64,000 bases of DNA, from NCBI GenBank assembly GCA_020722725.1, contig DYKG01000006.1, positions 1 through 64,000 of the forward strand, given 5' to 3'. The position numbers were made by a program, and so were the translations under genes. This DNA is from Candidatus Methylomirabilis sp. Lineage in GTDB: Bacteria; Muiribacteriota; Ozemobacteria; Ozemobacterales; Ozemobacteraceae. The notes beneath the pieces are model-generated. The model was not told the DNA's origin. It searched no databases and saw nothing but the letters and a program-made list of their open reading frames with translations. This document shows positions 19,723 to 29,529 of this stretch, piece by piece; the stretch's first letter is position 1; every line of letters begins with the position of its first letter.

Positions 19723-20190
19723 ATGGACAACGATCGTAAAGAAAAAACTTTTATTTTACTTAAACCCGATGCCGTTCAGCGCGGGTTAACCGGCAGGATC
19801 ATTGCGAGATTCGAAGATAAGGGTTTGAAGATAATTGCCGCCAAATTGGTGCAGGTAACCCGCGAACAGGCCGAAAAACATTATGGTGTGCACAAGGGCA
19901 AACGATTTTTTGAATCCCTGGTTGAATTTATCACCTCTTCGCCCTGTCTTGCACTGGTTCTTGAGGGGCGCAATGCGATAAAGCTTTGCCGTCGGATCAT
20001 GGGTTCAACTGATCCAATGGATTCTGAACCTGGAACAATTCGCGGTGACTTTTCACTCGATGTCAAACACAACCTGATTCACGGGTCAGATTGCCCAGAT
20101 AGCTATGCACATGAGGTGCAGGTTTATTTCACCCCCGAGGAAATTTTAAATTACCGTCTTGAACTTGAAGGCTGGATATACTACGCTTAA
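19723..20190 (+). CDS. ndk: Nucleoside diphosphate kinase
   Basis: KTFILLKPDAVQRGLTGRII, NLIHGSDCPDSY (active His). Confidence 0.97.
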   Translation: MDNDRKEKTFILLKPDAVQRGLTGRIIARFEDKGLKIIAAKLVQVTREQAEKHYGVHKGKRFFESLVEFITSSPCLALVLEGRNAIKLCRRIMGSTDPMDSEPGTIRGDFSLDVKHNLIHGSDCPDSYAHEVQVYFTPEEILNYRLELEGWIYYA

Positions 20191-20214
20191 TCGGCCCGAA
20201 TATTGGAAATCACG

Positions 20215-20241
20215 ACTCTCCCGTATCGGGAGAGTTTTTTT
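20215..20241 (+). terminator. Rho-independent terminator after ndk
   Basis: actctcccg-tat-cgggagagt followed by T run. Confidence 0.88.
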
Positions 20242-20266
20242 ATTCTACTTCAAGGATTGACGACCT

Positions 20267-21910
20267 TTGGCTGAATCGGAAAAGCAGATGCATTCTGCAA
20301 TGGGAAAAACATATCTGAAGATTTTCATGGTGGTCGTGATTCTTGCGGCTGCCTTTTTGATTTCAGCGATTCTGGCTGCTAATTCTCAAGGTTTTTCCCG
20401 CTTTGCCATCGGGCAGCTTGCCATGAATCTTGAAAAGCAAGGGTATAAAGTAGAAATTGCCTCAATCACCGGCAATCTCTTTGATGGTCTGGATATCCCC
20501 AAAATTGTCCTTAGGCGCGCTTCTCCGGCTTTTCTCTTATCAGCCGGGAATCTCAAGCTGAAGTTTGATTTTTCAGCTCTGCTGACTGCATCGGGGATTT
20601 CTGCCGAACTGGAACTTGAAAAGCTAAGCTTGAACGGTGGTTCCGGCCCAGTCTGGATAAAGAATCTGCCGGGGTTCCCTGAAGTCGGCTGTATTGCCAA
20701 TATTCCGGGCAATTTCAAGTTGAACCATGCTTTAATTCACAAGGTTGAGGTAAGGCCTTTCAACGATGATCAGTTATGGTTCAAGCTGAATCAACTTAAT
20801 CTGGAACCTTCCCTGAACGGTATGCAGCCGCTTAAGCTCAGCCTTGAGGGCTTTCTGCGCGACCGCCGGTTTTTCGACGGAAAATTTTCGGCAAATTTTT
20901 CTCATAAAGCTCAGAAGATAGAAGGTCGCCTGGAGGGTTGTCTGGCTGGTCGCACTCTTTCAACTGAAATTGTTGGTGCGGTTAAGGGTGGAAAGCTCGA
21001 GCTGAGCGGCTATTTTGCCGAAGCGGCAATCGATCTGGGGATTCTTTCGCGCTGGTTGATTTCATTGTGGCAGACATCTTTTCCATTTGGATTTGACGGG
21101 ATTCTTACACTTGGAGGTTCATGGGTTTACAGTGCAAAGACCGGGCTCATCGGCAATCTCAACGGGGATTTCAATAAAATTCACATGGTGGCTCAGGGGC
21201 TGTTTCTTACCATTTTCGAATTAAATGGTCATTGGAAATTTTTTGATGGTGCTCTTGAAGTAAGCGATTCGGGCAGCTTTTTTGCCGGGTTTCCTGCGGT
21301 AATAAATGGGCGAATTGAACAGGCATTTGCTTTAAAACGAAGGTGGAATTTAATTTTTGCCGCTGACCATATCGATACGCATAAGTTCTATAAAGACCTG
21401 CCCTGGGGAGTGAAATACGGCTCAGGTATCCCGGCTATGAGAGGACCAGCGTCTTTCAGCCTGAAGATTAGGGGAAATGTTCCGACCATTTCGGCTTCGG
21501 TGTTTGCAGAAAATCTTGATATTTCAACTGATTCTTCAACTCATCAGCTTACCGGGCAAATCTTCTTCAATTCTGAAAATCAGCCAGATTCTCTGTGGAA
21601 AATCAATTTGAAACACAAATTTTCCGGTGGCGGGCTTCCTTTGTTTCATCGCTTCAGTCGCCTGGATTCAAAACTTGACACGGTTGTTGCAGCGACGGGC
21701 ATCGATGAATGTCAATGGAACTGCATTGGCCACGACCTTGCCAATTTTGTCGTTCAGGGAAAATTAGTTCAGGGAGAAAGCATCAAGGCAGAATTAAATG
21801 GCAAATTCTCTGATGGGAGGGCTTCAATTCTAAGTGTGTCAGAAGACAGCGCTTTAAATGGTTTAAAGTCAGAGGGCATGACTTTTCTGCAATTTCTGCT
21901 TGGTTTTTAA
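20267..21910 (+). CDS. AsmA/TamB-like membrane-anchored protein
   Basis: N-terminal TM then GYKVEIASITGNLFDGLDIPKIVLR-type beta-rich sequence characteristic of AsmA/TamB N-termini. Confidence 0.5.
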   Translation: MAESEKQMHSAMGKTYLKIFMVVVILAAAFLISAILAANSQGFSRFAIGQLAMNLEKQGYKVEIASITGNLFDGLDIPKIVLRRASPAFLLSAGNLKLKFDFSALLTASGISAELELEKLSLNGGSGPVWIKNLPGFPEVGCIANIPGNFKLNHALIHKVEVRPFNDDQLWFKLNQLNLEPSLNGMQPLKLSLEGFLRDRRFFDGKFSANFSHKAQKIEGRLEGCLAGRTLSTEIVGAVKGGKLELSGYFAEAAIDLGILSRWLISLWQTSFPFGFDGILTLGGSWVYSAKTGLIGNLNGDFNKIHMVAQGLFLTIFELNGHWKFFDGALEVSDSGSFFAGFPAVINGRIEQAFALKRRWNLIFAADHIDTHKFYKDLPWGVKYGSGIPAMRGPASFSLKIRGNVPTISASVFAENLDISTDSSTHQLTGQIFFNSENQPDSLWKINLKHKFSGGGLPLFHRFSRLDSKLDTVVAATGIDECQWNCIGHDLANFVVQGKLVQGESIKAELNGKFSDGRASILSVSEDSALNGLKSEGMTFLQFLLGF

Positions 21911-21927
21911 TGCTCTGAAAAATGATC

Positions 21928-21992
21928 AGGGGCCGTTTCATCAGTTCGCTGAGCAAGTTTTCACCTGTCTCGCAATCTATGAAACAGCCCCT
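21928..21992. other. Long imperfect inverted repeat in convergent intergenic region
   Basis: aggggccgtttcat (21928-21941) pairs with atgaaacagcccct (21979-21992), one mismatch; internal tcag-ttcg-ctga hairpin. Confidence 0.6.
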
Positions 21993-22015
21993 TTATCAAA
22001 AGACTGTTTGAATTT

Positions 22016-24352
22016 TCAGCCCTTGTTAAGCTTGCGTACTTTCATTTCTACCTGTTGCAGATTAACGCCCTGTTTGGAAAGAAAAGATTCGAACCATTGG
22101 GTATTAACCGCACATGATTTAAGTTCGGGTCTGAATTCAACGATCAACTGCTGTAGTTCAACCATGTCAGCAATTTTCAGTTTTGGTTTTGATGACATGT
22201 GCTGCATTGACTTGAGGTTGCTCAGCGCCGAATTGATTGCGTTTGCAAATTCATAGCGAGTAACGCTGTCAGTATAGACAAAGGGGAAGGTATTAAGGAT
22301 GCCTTTGTTGGTAATGTGTCTTACCGATCTGAAAGCCCAGTGTTTTGATTCAACGAAATTGAAAGCGGCATTTGAATTTGCTCCGCTTTTTAAGCGGGCA
22401 GCGCCTTGACCGGGCTCTTTCTTCAGCTTGCTGTCTACCAGCGGTATGTAGAATGCAGCATCGGCTTCAGTGGTCTGTCTGGGATTATAATTGTGTTTCA
22501 GGCCTTCAGAGGTTGCAAATTCCCATGAGAAATTGCTGGCAAGCTGTTCGCCCATTTTACTTCTGATCTTGTCGCTTACCAGAACTTTATATTGGGTATT
22601 TGCGTCGAGAGGTGAAGCTGGTTCAAAGATTGCCCGATTTTTTCGGCGGTCAAAGATTACTTTGCCTTCAACTCTCGTCTGCTTGCCGAAAACCGATATG
22701 TTGATACTGTTAACTGTCTTGGGATCGGCAGGTTCAGAGAAGTGCACGGCTATTTTGCTTTTTCGTGAAACATTCTGGTTGTCGGCAGCTGGGAAAATAG
22801 CGGTTACTTTGAAGGGGTTCAGTCCCGAGGGTTTTTCCTGAACGATGGTTCTGACGTTTCGATCAGCTGGGGCAATTGCAGCCATGGCACTCACTCCTGA
22901 ATTCACATTTTTTCTTTCAGGCTGTCTTGCTGTTACAGGGGCTTGGGTAGTAGTTCTGGCAGGCCTGGGGGCCGGTTGATCGAAGCTTTCTATTTCAGCG
23001 GTTTCCTGTTCGGGGTCAGCGGTTTCTGTCATCGCCATCATTTCAGGCATGGCAGGCGATGCTGCAGGGGAAGAGGTGGAGAACATCGAATTGATGCCGC
23101 TGCGAATTGGCTGGCCATTCAGATCGGTGATTCCCTGAGTAACCACAACGCGATAATTTTTGTTGCTGTCGAGCAGGCCGACCGGAGTAAGGGTAGCCTG
23201 TTTGTGTCCTTTGAAATAATGAATTTTGGCTGGAACCGGGCCGAAGTCGTCTTCAAGTCTGAAGGTGAATTCATTAAGAGTTTCGGGTCTGATTTCTTCG
23301 CTGAAACCGATGGTAACCGGCTGAGTCAAATTTGTTACCCGGGCACCATTTATTGGTGAAAGGCCTACAAGCTGCACTGGTGCAGACTGTCGCCGTGGCT
23401 CCTGGTGCTGAGCCGGTCTGATGGCAGTTGCCGGACGGGCTGCAACCTTCTGGCGTATGGTCTGGGTTTCTTCGAATGGATTATCGTAAGATGCATTTGC
23501 CGGAGCCGGGCTTTCTTCAATTTCATTTTGTGCCACGTCATGCTGTTCGTTGGCAACCCCGAGTCTGAAAGGAATCAGGGTCTTTTTGCGCAATCGCTCA
23601 CCGGTGGTGGCGGCAAGATTCTGATCAACCGCAACGGCATAAGCCGCATTTGCCTTCAGGCCGTTTCTTGGGCTGATGGTAAGGGTCTTGAGATCGCGTG
23701 AAAGCTTATAATCGACGCCGATTGGCTGGTTGTTTTCATAGAGTTTGACCGGAGCGGTTTTTAAAGAAACGATGTCAAGTGGCTTGGTAAAGGTAACTTC
23801 AAGCGCAGTTGTGTTGCTGATTTTGCCAGAGCCCATGCTGGCGTTGGCAATGTTGAGGAAGTTCTCAGGCGCTGGAGTCTGAACTGCAGCTGGAGTCGGA
23901 GCTGGAGCAGGCTGCCGGGCAGGCAATGGCTGAAAGCTGGTTTCCTGGCCGGTTGTCTGAAAGCTCCAGACTTTCTCTGAGGTGCGTCCAAGACCATCAA
24001 AATAGCTGAGCTGGGCAGTATAGGTTTGCCCTTCTTTTAGCGGCTGTTTTGATTTGAACATGATCTGCCGGGCTGAAGGGTTATAGAACAGCTCGCCTTC
24101 AACAGGATCAGTGCCGTTAAACAGATTGAGGTTAACCGTCTGATAGAAAGACTGATTGACTGATCCGGCAAATTCAACGGTCAGTGGTGTTTCTGGCGAT
24201 ACATCGGCTGCCAGATTGGCAGGGAAATGATTGCTAATTCTAATTGCGGCCGATTCGGCCGTTACGGTATTGCGATCCAGACCAGCAAAAACCGGTGTGC
24301 CCATGGCAGCCAGCAGCGCACAAAATATCGCTGCCCGTTTCCAACGGTTCAT
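22016..24352 (-). CDS. Secreted multi-Ig-like (SbsA/Big_5-type) surface protein with C-terminal SLH domain
   Basis: Signal peptide; repeated 'P....V...t.i.v.Fse.........' Ig-like repeats (SNHFPANLAADVSPETPLTVEF; GLSPINGARVTNLTQPVTIGFSEEI; FPAADNQNVSRKSKIAVHFSEP); SLH-like HWAFRSVRHITNKGILNTFPF...VTRYEFANAINSAL. Confidence 0.78.
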   Translation of the reverse strand: MNRWKRAAIFCALLAAMGTPVFAGLDRNTVTAESAAIRISNHFPANLAADVSPETPLTVEFAGSVNQSFYQTVNLNLFNGTDPVEGELFYNPSARQIMFKSKQPLKEGQTYTAQLSYFDGLGRTSEKVWSFQTTGQETSFQPLPARQPAPAPTPAAVQTPAPENFLNIANASMGSGKISNTTALEVTFTKPLDIVSLKTAPVKLYENNQPIGVDYKLSRDLKTLTISPRNGLKANAAYAVAVDQNLAATTGERLRKKTLIPFRLGVANEQHDVAQNEIEESPAPANASYDNPFEETQTIRQKVAARPATAIRPAQHQEPRRQSAPVQLVGLSPINGARVTNLTQPVTIGFSEEIRPETLNEFTFRLEDDFGPVPAKIHYFKGHKQATLTPVGLLDSNKNYRVVVTQGITDLNGQPIRSGINSMFSTSSPAASPAMPEMMAMTETADPEQETAEIESFDQPAPRPARTTTQAPVTARQPERKNVNSGVSAMAAIAPADRNVRTIVQEKPSGLNPFKVTAIFPAADNQNVSRKSKIAVHFSEPADPKTVNSINISVFGKQTRVEGKVIFDRRKNRAIFEPASPLDANTQYKVLVSDKIRSKMGEQLASNFSWEFATSEGLKHNYNPRQTTEADAAFYIPLVDSKLKKEPGQGAARLKSGANSNAAFNFVESKHWAFRSVRHITNKGILNTFPFVYTDSVTRYEFANAINSALSNLKSMQHMSSKPKLKIADMVELQQLIVEFRPELKSCAVNTQWFESFLSKQGVNLQQVEMKVRKLNKG

Positions 24353-24525
24353 AGATTACCTCCTCAAAGCTAATGCTCTTCGGGTAAATCATCGGCAGTC
24401 AGCAATCGATCAATTAGCAGAAATTTCAGCTTCTCCTTAAAAGCGGTGTGTAATAGGTTGAAAAAAAGGCGGGTTAGTGATACAAATGACGGGTTATTGA
24501 AAATTGGTCGGGTAACGCTTCTAAC

Positions 24526-24534
24526 TGTTATCCT
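24526..24534 (+). promoter_or_regulatory. Candidate extended -10 (TGTTATCCT) of V-ATPase operon
   Basis: TGnTATnnT 20 nt before atpE start. Confidence 0.3.
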
Positions 24535-24554
24535 GATATTACTAAGGAGCCAGT

Positions 24555-25151
24555 ATGGGAACGGATGTTGCAGCATTTGCAAAACAACTAAAAGAAGACG
24601 GCATCGACGCGGCGAAGAAAGAAGCAGAAAGCATTCTTGCTGAAGCCAGAAAAGAAGCCAAAAAGCTTCTCGACAGCGCCAAAGCCGAAATCGAAAAAAT
24701 GGAAAAGGACGCAGAAGGCCGGATTGCCCAGAAGCGTGCCAATTCTGAAGCAGAAATTCACCTTGCAGCCCGCGATCTGATGAACAGTTTCAGAAAGCGT
24801 ATTGAAGATGTAGGCAGTCACCTGCTTAAAGGCAAAGTCGCCGAAGCCCTGAACGATAAGGATATCGTTAAGAGCGCAATCAGCGACCTGCTTAAAACCC
24901 AGAAAACCGGCCAGGAATGGGAACTTGCGCTTGGTGCCAGGCTTGGCAGGTCTCTGGCAGATGTGGTTGTAAACCTGTTCAAAGCTGAAGGCGCGACGGT
25001 TAAGCTTGGTGAAGAACTGAAAAAAGCCGGTTTTGAAATCAAAGCCGGAAAAGGTAACGAAGTAATTGAAGTTACCGAAGAATCCATTACTGACAGTTTC
25101 AAGAAGTTGCTTTCGCCTGAACTCAAAAAAATTCTTGAAGCAAAAAAGTAG
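24555..25151 (+). CDS. atpE: V-type ATP synthase subunit E
   Basis: Alanine/lysine/glutamate-rich coiled-coil N-terminus; first gene of V-ATPase operon. Confidence 0.85.
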   Translation: MGTDVAAFAKQLKEDGIDAAKKEAESILAEARKEAKKLLDSAKAEIEKMEKDAEGRIAQKRANSEAEIHLAARDLMNSFRKRIEDVGSHLLKGKVAEALNDKDIVKSAISDLLKTQKTGQEWELALGARLGRSLADVVVNLFKAEGATVKLGEELKKAGFEIKAGKGNEVIEVTEESITDSFKKLLSPELKKILEAKK

Positions 25152-25163
25152 CGGAAGATAAAA

Positions 25164-25880
25164 ATGTCGAGAAAACTTTTTTACCTGATGACCTATCTTC
25201 CGGCATTGCCGGCTAATATCGGTGATGTGCCTGCTGAAGAAGATGCGGTGGCAAAAATCAGAGATGAAGCTGACAAAAACCTGCTGCTGCTTGCCGATCT
25301 GCTCGATGTTGAAAACCTTATTGAACAGACGGGAATGCAGTTTTTTGTTCTGAAAAATCAGGATTTTAAAGTCGAGCTCTCTGAAAGGCTTCCTGCCGGG
25401 TTTCGTGAAACTTTTTACAGTTTTCGTGAAGTTCCTGAGGCAGTCTGGCTTACCACTGTATATGCCGCCTGGTTTGATCTGATCATCGAAATGAGTCGCA
25501 AGGCCGGTTCAAAAATGCTGGCCGACTGGGCTAAGTGGGAGTATTCGCTGCGCACAGCTCTGCGCATTGAGAGAATGCGTGCGGCATCCGGGCAGGCACC
25601 AGACCTCTCAGGCATAGTTCCCGAATTCATGAATGACCCTGATTTCTGTATCGATCACAGTCCGCTGATCGAGGCCTGGAAATCCACCGCTGATCCGATG
25701 ACGGCTGAAAAGCTTCTCGATCAGAATCGTATCGATTATCTGCGCAGTTTTTGCGGCAATTTTACCTTTGCGGTTGAAGAGCTGATCGCTTACATGCTTG
25801 AACTGCGCATTCACAAAAGGTATGCACGCTTGAGCCCTGAACAGGGGCGCAGAATTTTAGAGGAGGTTACCGCACTGTGA
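25164..25880 (+). CDS. DUF2764 family V-ATPase operon protein
   Basis: MSRKLFYLMTYLPALPANIGDVP; location between E and A as in Chlamydia and Borrelia operons. Confidence 0.78.
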   Translation: MSRKLFYLMTYLPALPANIGDVPAEEDAVAKIRDEADKNLLLLADLLDVENLIEQTGMQFFVLKNQDFKVELSERLPAGFRETFYSFREVPEAVWLTTVYAAWFDLIIEMSRKAGSKMLADWAKWEYSLRTALRIERMRAASGQAPDLSGIVPEFMNDPDFCIDHSPLIEAWKSTADPMTAEKLLDQNRIDYLRSFCGNFTFAVEELIAYMLELRIHKRYARLSPEQGRRILEEVTAL

Positions 25881-27610
25881 GTACCACCGGTCGAATCGTT
25901 ACCGTATATGGCAACATGGTTACTGCAGAATTTGAAGGCGCAGTTCGACAGAATGCGGTTGCCTATTGTCAGCGTTCTGACGGCGTCAGACTGATGTCCG
26001 AGATTATCCGCATACGCGGTAAACTTGCTGACATGCAGGTTTTTGAACTGACCCGCGGCCTGAAAGTAGGTGACTCGGTAGAAATTACTGATGAATTGCT
26101 TTCGCTCGAACTTGGGCCTGGCCTGATCGGCATGGTTTATGACGGGTTGCAGAACCCGCTTCCGGAAATGGCTGAAAAAATCGGCAAATTTCTCAAACCC
26201 GGCAATTATCTGAAAGCCCTTGATCGCAACCGTGACTGGGAATTCACCCCGGTTGCATCAGAAGGCGATGTGGTTACCGCCGCCGAAAACCTTGGCAAAG
26301 TCAAAGAAAATATCTTCGACCACTTCATAATGTCGCCGTTCACCCTCGATGGTGAATGGAAGGTAAAGAAGATGGCAAAGGCTGGTAAATACAAAATTGA
26401 AAACGAAATTGCCGTTCTTGAAAAAGATGGCAAGACCGTTTCAGTTAATATGATTCAACGCTGGCCGGTGCGCCTGCCGCTCGGTGTTTATCGCGAGCGC
26501 CTGCTGCCGACCCAGCCAATGGTTACCAAGCAGCGCATTATCGACACCTTTTTCCCGGTCATGCTAGGCGGAACCTATTGTATTCCCGGCCCCTTCGGTG
26601 CAGGTAAAACGGTTTTACAGCAGATTACCAGCCGCCATGCCGAAATCGACCTGGTTATCGTTGCCGCCTGCGGTGAACGCGCCGGCGAAGTTGTTGAAAC
26701 CCTGCGCGAATTTCCGCATCTTAAAGATCCGCGTACTGGCAAGACCCTTATCGAAAGAACAATCATCATCTGTAATACTTCAAGTATGCCGGTCGCAGCC
26801 CGCGAATCATCGGTTTATACCGCAATTACCCTCGGCGAATACTATCGTCAGGTCGGCCTGAACGTTCTGATGCTTGCCGATTCAACTTCACGATGGGCTC
26901 AGGCGCTGCGCGAAATGAGCGGCCGCCTCGAGGAAATTCCCGGCGAAGAAGCATTCCCCGCTTATCTCGAAAGTTCAATCGCCCGTTTCTATGAACGCGG
27001 CGGCATCGTTGAGCTGAAAGACGGACGCAAAGCTTCGCTGACCATTGGCGGCACCGTAAGTCCCGCCGGCGGAAACTTCGAAGAACCGGTTACCCAGGGC
27101 ACTCTGAAGGTTGTCGGCACGTTTCTCGGTCTATCTTATGCCCGTTCCTATGCCCGACGCTTCCCGGCCATCGACCCGCTTGAATCCTGGTCGAAGTATT
27201 CGGGAATTATCGATGGCAAGAAGGTCAGCTGGGCTCACAATTTCCTCAGACGTGGCAAGACCATCTATGAAATGATGCAGGTTGTTGGTGAAGAGGGCAC
27301 TTCGATCGACGATTTCGTAACCTATCTGAAATCAGAATTTCTTGATAACGTTTATCTACAGCAAAACTCATTCGACGAAGTCGATGCAGCCTGCCCGACC
27401 GAACGGCAGCAGTATCTTTTCGAAATGGTTCTTGATGTTCTCAAACATGAATTCACGTTTAAAGACAAGCCTCAGGCTCGCGACATGTTTTTCTCTCTTA
27501 CCGAACAGTTCCGCGACTGGAACTATTCACCCTGGCAGAGCGACAAGATGAAGGAAAACGAGAAGAAAATACGAAGCACTTTAAACAGCAGGGAGGCCGC
27601 ACATGCGTAA
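25877..27610 (+). CDS. atpA: V-type ATP synthase subunit A
   Basis: [12 protein letters not shown]-loop, [45 protein letters not shown]. Confidence 0.97.
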   Translation: MSTTGRIVTVYGNMVTAEFEGAVRQNAVAYCQRSDGVRLMSEIIRIRGKLADMQVFELTRGLKVGDSVEITDELLSLELGPGLIGMVYDGLQNPLPEMAEKIGKFLKPGNYLKALDRNRDWEFTPVASEGDVVTAAENLGKVKENIFDHFIMSPFTLDGEWKVKKMAKAGKYKIENEIAVLEKDGKTVSVNMIQRWPVRLPLGVYRERLLPTQPMVTKQRIIDTFFPVMLGGTYCIPGPFGAGKTVLQQITSRHAEIDLVIVAACGERAGEVVETLREFPHLKDPRTGKTLIERTIIICNTSSMPVAARESSVYTAITLGEYYRQVGLNVLMLADSTSRWAQALREMSGRLEEIPGEEAFPAYLESSIARFYERGGIVELKDGRKASLTIGGTVSPAGGNFEEPVTQGTLKVVGTFLGLSYARSYARRFPAIDPLESWSKYSGIIDGKKVSWAHNFLRRGKTIYEMMQVVGEEGTSIDDFVTYLKSEFLDNVYLQQNSFDEVDAACPTERQQYLFEMVLDVLKHEFTFKDKPQARDMFFSLTEQFRDWNYSPWQSDKMKENEKKIRSTLNSREAAHA

Positions 27611-28901
27611 GTATTATTCAAAGATCGACAATATTGCCGGTAACGTTGCAACGTTGAAGGCAGACAATGTTGGTTATGAAGAACTCGCTGTAGTCGAAGG
27701 CTCTTGGGGAAAATCGCTGGCGCAGGTAATCAGAATTTCGGGCGATAACGTGGCTCTGCAGATCTTTGCGGGCACCCGCGGCGTTTCTACCGGTGACAAG
27801 GTATCGTTTCTTGGCTCTTCAATGCGGTTCAGTTTTTCTGATGATCTGTTTGGCCGGGTTTTCTCAGGCGGCGGAGAACCACGTGATGGTCGCACTGAAT
27901 TGACCGATAACCTCATCGAAGTTGGCGGCCCGGCGGTTAACCCCGCCATTCGTCTGATGCCTCACCGCATGATTCCCACCAACATTCCGATGATCGATGT
28001 TTTCAATACCCTGGTCGAAGGGCAGAAGCTGCCGATTTTCTCGATTCCGGGCGAACCATATAACGAACTGCTTTCGAGAATCGCATTGCAGGCCGAAGCC
28101 GATGTAATTGTTTTTGGCGGCATGGGTCTCAAATATGATGAATACCTATATTTCCGTCGACAGCTTGAAGAAGGCGGCGCAATGTCGAGAACGATCATGT
28201 TCATTCACACTGCCGCTGACCCGGTTGTTGAATGTCTGCAAACCCCCGATATTGCTCTTACCGTTGCCGAACAGTTTGCCATTCAGGGCAAAAGGGTTCT
28301 GGTTCTGCTGACCGACATGACCAACTTTGCCAATGCGCTGAAAGAAATTTCGATCACCATGGAACAGATTCCTTCTAACCGCGGTTACCCGGGCGACCTG
28401 TATTCACAGCTCGCTTCGCGTTATGAAAAAGCCGTCGTTTTTGAAGAAGGCGGGTCAATTACTCTGATGGCGGTTACCACCATGCCAGGCGACGACGTGA
28501 CTCACCCGGTTCCCGACAATACCGGATACATTACCGAAGGTCAGTTTTATCTCAAGAACGGTGTAATCGACCCCTTCGGTTCTCTGTCGCGTTTGAAACA
28601 GCAGGTAAACGGCAAAACCAGAGATGACCACCGTGCCATCATGGACGGCTGCATTCAGCTGTATTCAAAGTGTCGTGAAACCCGAGAAAAACGTGCAATG
28701 GGTTTTGAAATGTCCGACTGGGATAACAAGCTGCTCAAATACGGCGAAAGCTTCGAAAACGAAATAATGGATTTCTCTGCGAACGTCGGGCTCTATGATG
28801 CCCTGGCCAAGTGCTGGGAAATTCTCGCCCGCCATTTCGAACCTCGTGAAACCGGTATCAGATCAAGCCTTTGTGACCAATTCTGGCCGAAAAGGGATTA
28901 A
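27603..28901 (+). CDS. atpB: V-type ATP synthase subunit B
   Basis: [66 protein letters not shown]-like. Confidence 0.97.
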   Translation: MRKYYSKIDNIAGNVATLKADNVGYEELAVVEGSWGKSLAQVIRISGDNVALQIFAGTRGVSTGDKVSFLGSSMRFSFSDDLFGRVFSGGGEPRDGRTELTDNLIEVGGPAVNPAIRLMPHRMIPTNIPMIDVFNTLVEGQKLPIFSIPGEPYNELLSRIALQAEADVIVFGGMGLKYDEYLYFRRQLEEGGAMSRTIMFIHTAADPVVECLQTPDIALTVAEQFAIQGKRVLVLLTDMTNFANALKEISITMEQIPSNRGYPGDLYSQLASRYEKAVVFEEGGSITLMAVTTMPGDDVTHPVPDNTGYITEGQFYLKNGVIDPFGSLSRLKQQVNGKTRDDHRAIMDGCIQLYSKCRETREKRAMGFEMSDWDNKLLKYGESFENEIMDFSANVGLYDALAKCWEILARHFEPRETGIRSSLCDQFWPKRD

Positions 28902-28909
28902 TCATTAAT

Positions 28910-29512
28910 ATGGCTGATAAAATCAAGAAAACCAGACCTGAGCTGCTGCGCCAACGTCGTCAGCTGTCGATGTTCCAGCGGTTTCTGCCCACTCTGGTCT
29001 TGAAGAAACAGCAGATTCAATCTGAAATCCTCAAGGTCAGGGCCGAAGTTGAAAAGCTCGACCAGCAGCTGGCCGGGCGAATCAGGCAGATTAGCTCCTG
29101 GTCCTCTCTGTTCAGTGAATCTTTGCCAGGCCCGCTTACCAGGCTGGTTGCGGTCAAAGATATTCAGCGCGGCATCAGAAATGTTGCCGGTATCAAACTG
29201 CCGGTAGTCAAAATCGTGCAGTATGAAGTTAAAGACTTCAGCCGCCTGGCGACCCCGCCATGGATTGATGCCGGTCTGCGACTGCTGAAAGAACTGATGG
29301 AACTGCGGGAAACCGTTAAAGTTCTGCATGAGCAGGAAGCCCTGCTGCAGCAGGAATTGCGAAAAGTTACCCAGCGTGTCAATCTGTTTGAAAAAGTTAA
29401 AATACCCAGCGCAAAAGAGAATATCAGGCTTATTCGCATTGCGCTTGCCGAAGAGCAGACAGCAGCCGTTGGCCGGTCGAAGATCGCCAAAGGCAAGTCT
29501 GCTGCAGCGTAA
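28910..29512 (+). CDS. atpD: V-type ATP synthase subunit D
   Basis: Coiled-coil; C-terminal ALLQQELRKVTQRVNLFEKVKIPSAKENIRLIRIAL. Confidence 0.93.
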   Translation: MADKIKKTRPELLRQRRQLSMFQRFLPTLVLKKQQIQSEILKVRAEVEKLDQQLAGRIRQISSWSSLFSESLPGPLTRLVAVKDIQRGIRNVAGIKLPVVKIVQYEVKDFSRLATPPWIDAGLRLLKELMELRETVKVLHEQEALLQQELRKVTQRVNLFEKVKIPSAKENIRLIRIALAEEQTAAVGRSKIAKGKSAAA

Positions 29513-29529
29513 AGGAGGTCGATGCATAG

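Noticed and set aside
21900-22256. 118-aa ORF between the AsmA-like gene and the SLH protein gene
   Set aside because: Overlaps the intergenic palindrome and the 3' end of the oppositely oriented SLH gene; no SD or family signal.
22943-23359. 138-aa plus-strand ORF inside the Ig-like/SLH gene
   Set aside because: Antisense to a long gene with coherent repeated Ig-like domains.
28898-29527. 209-aa antisense ORF almost exactly opposite atpD
   Set aside because: Full overlap with atpD; no coding features of its own.
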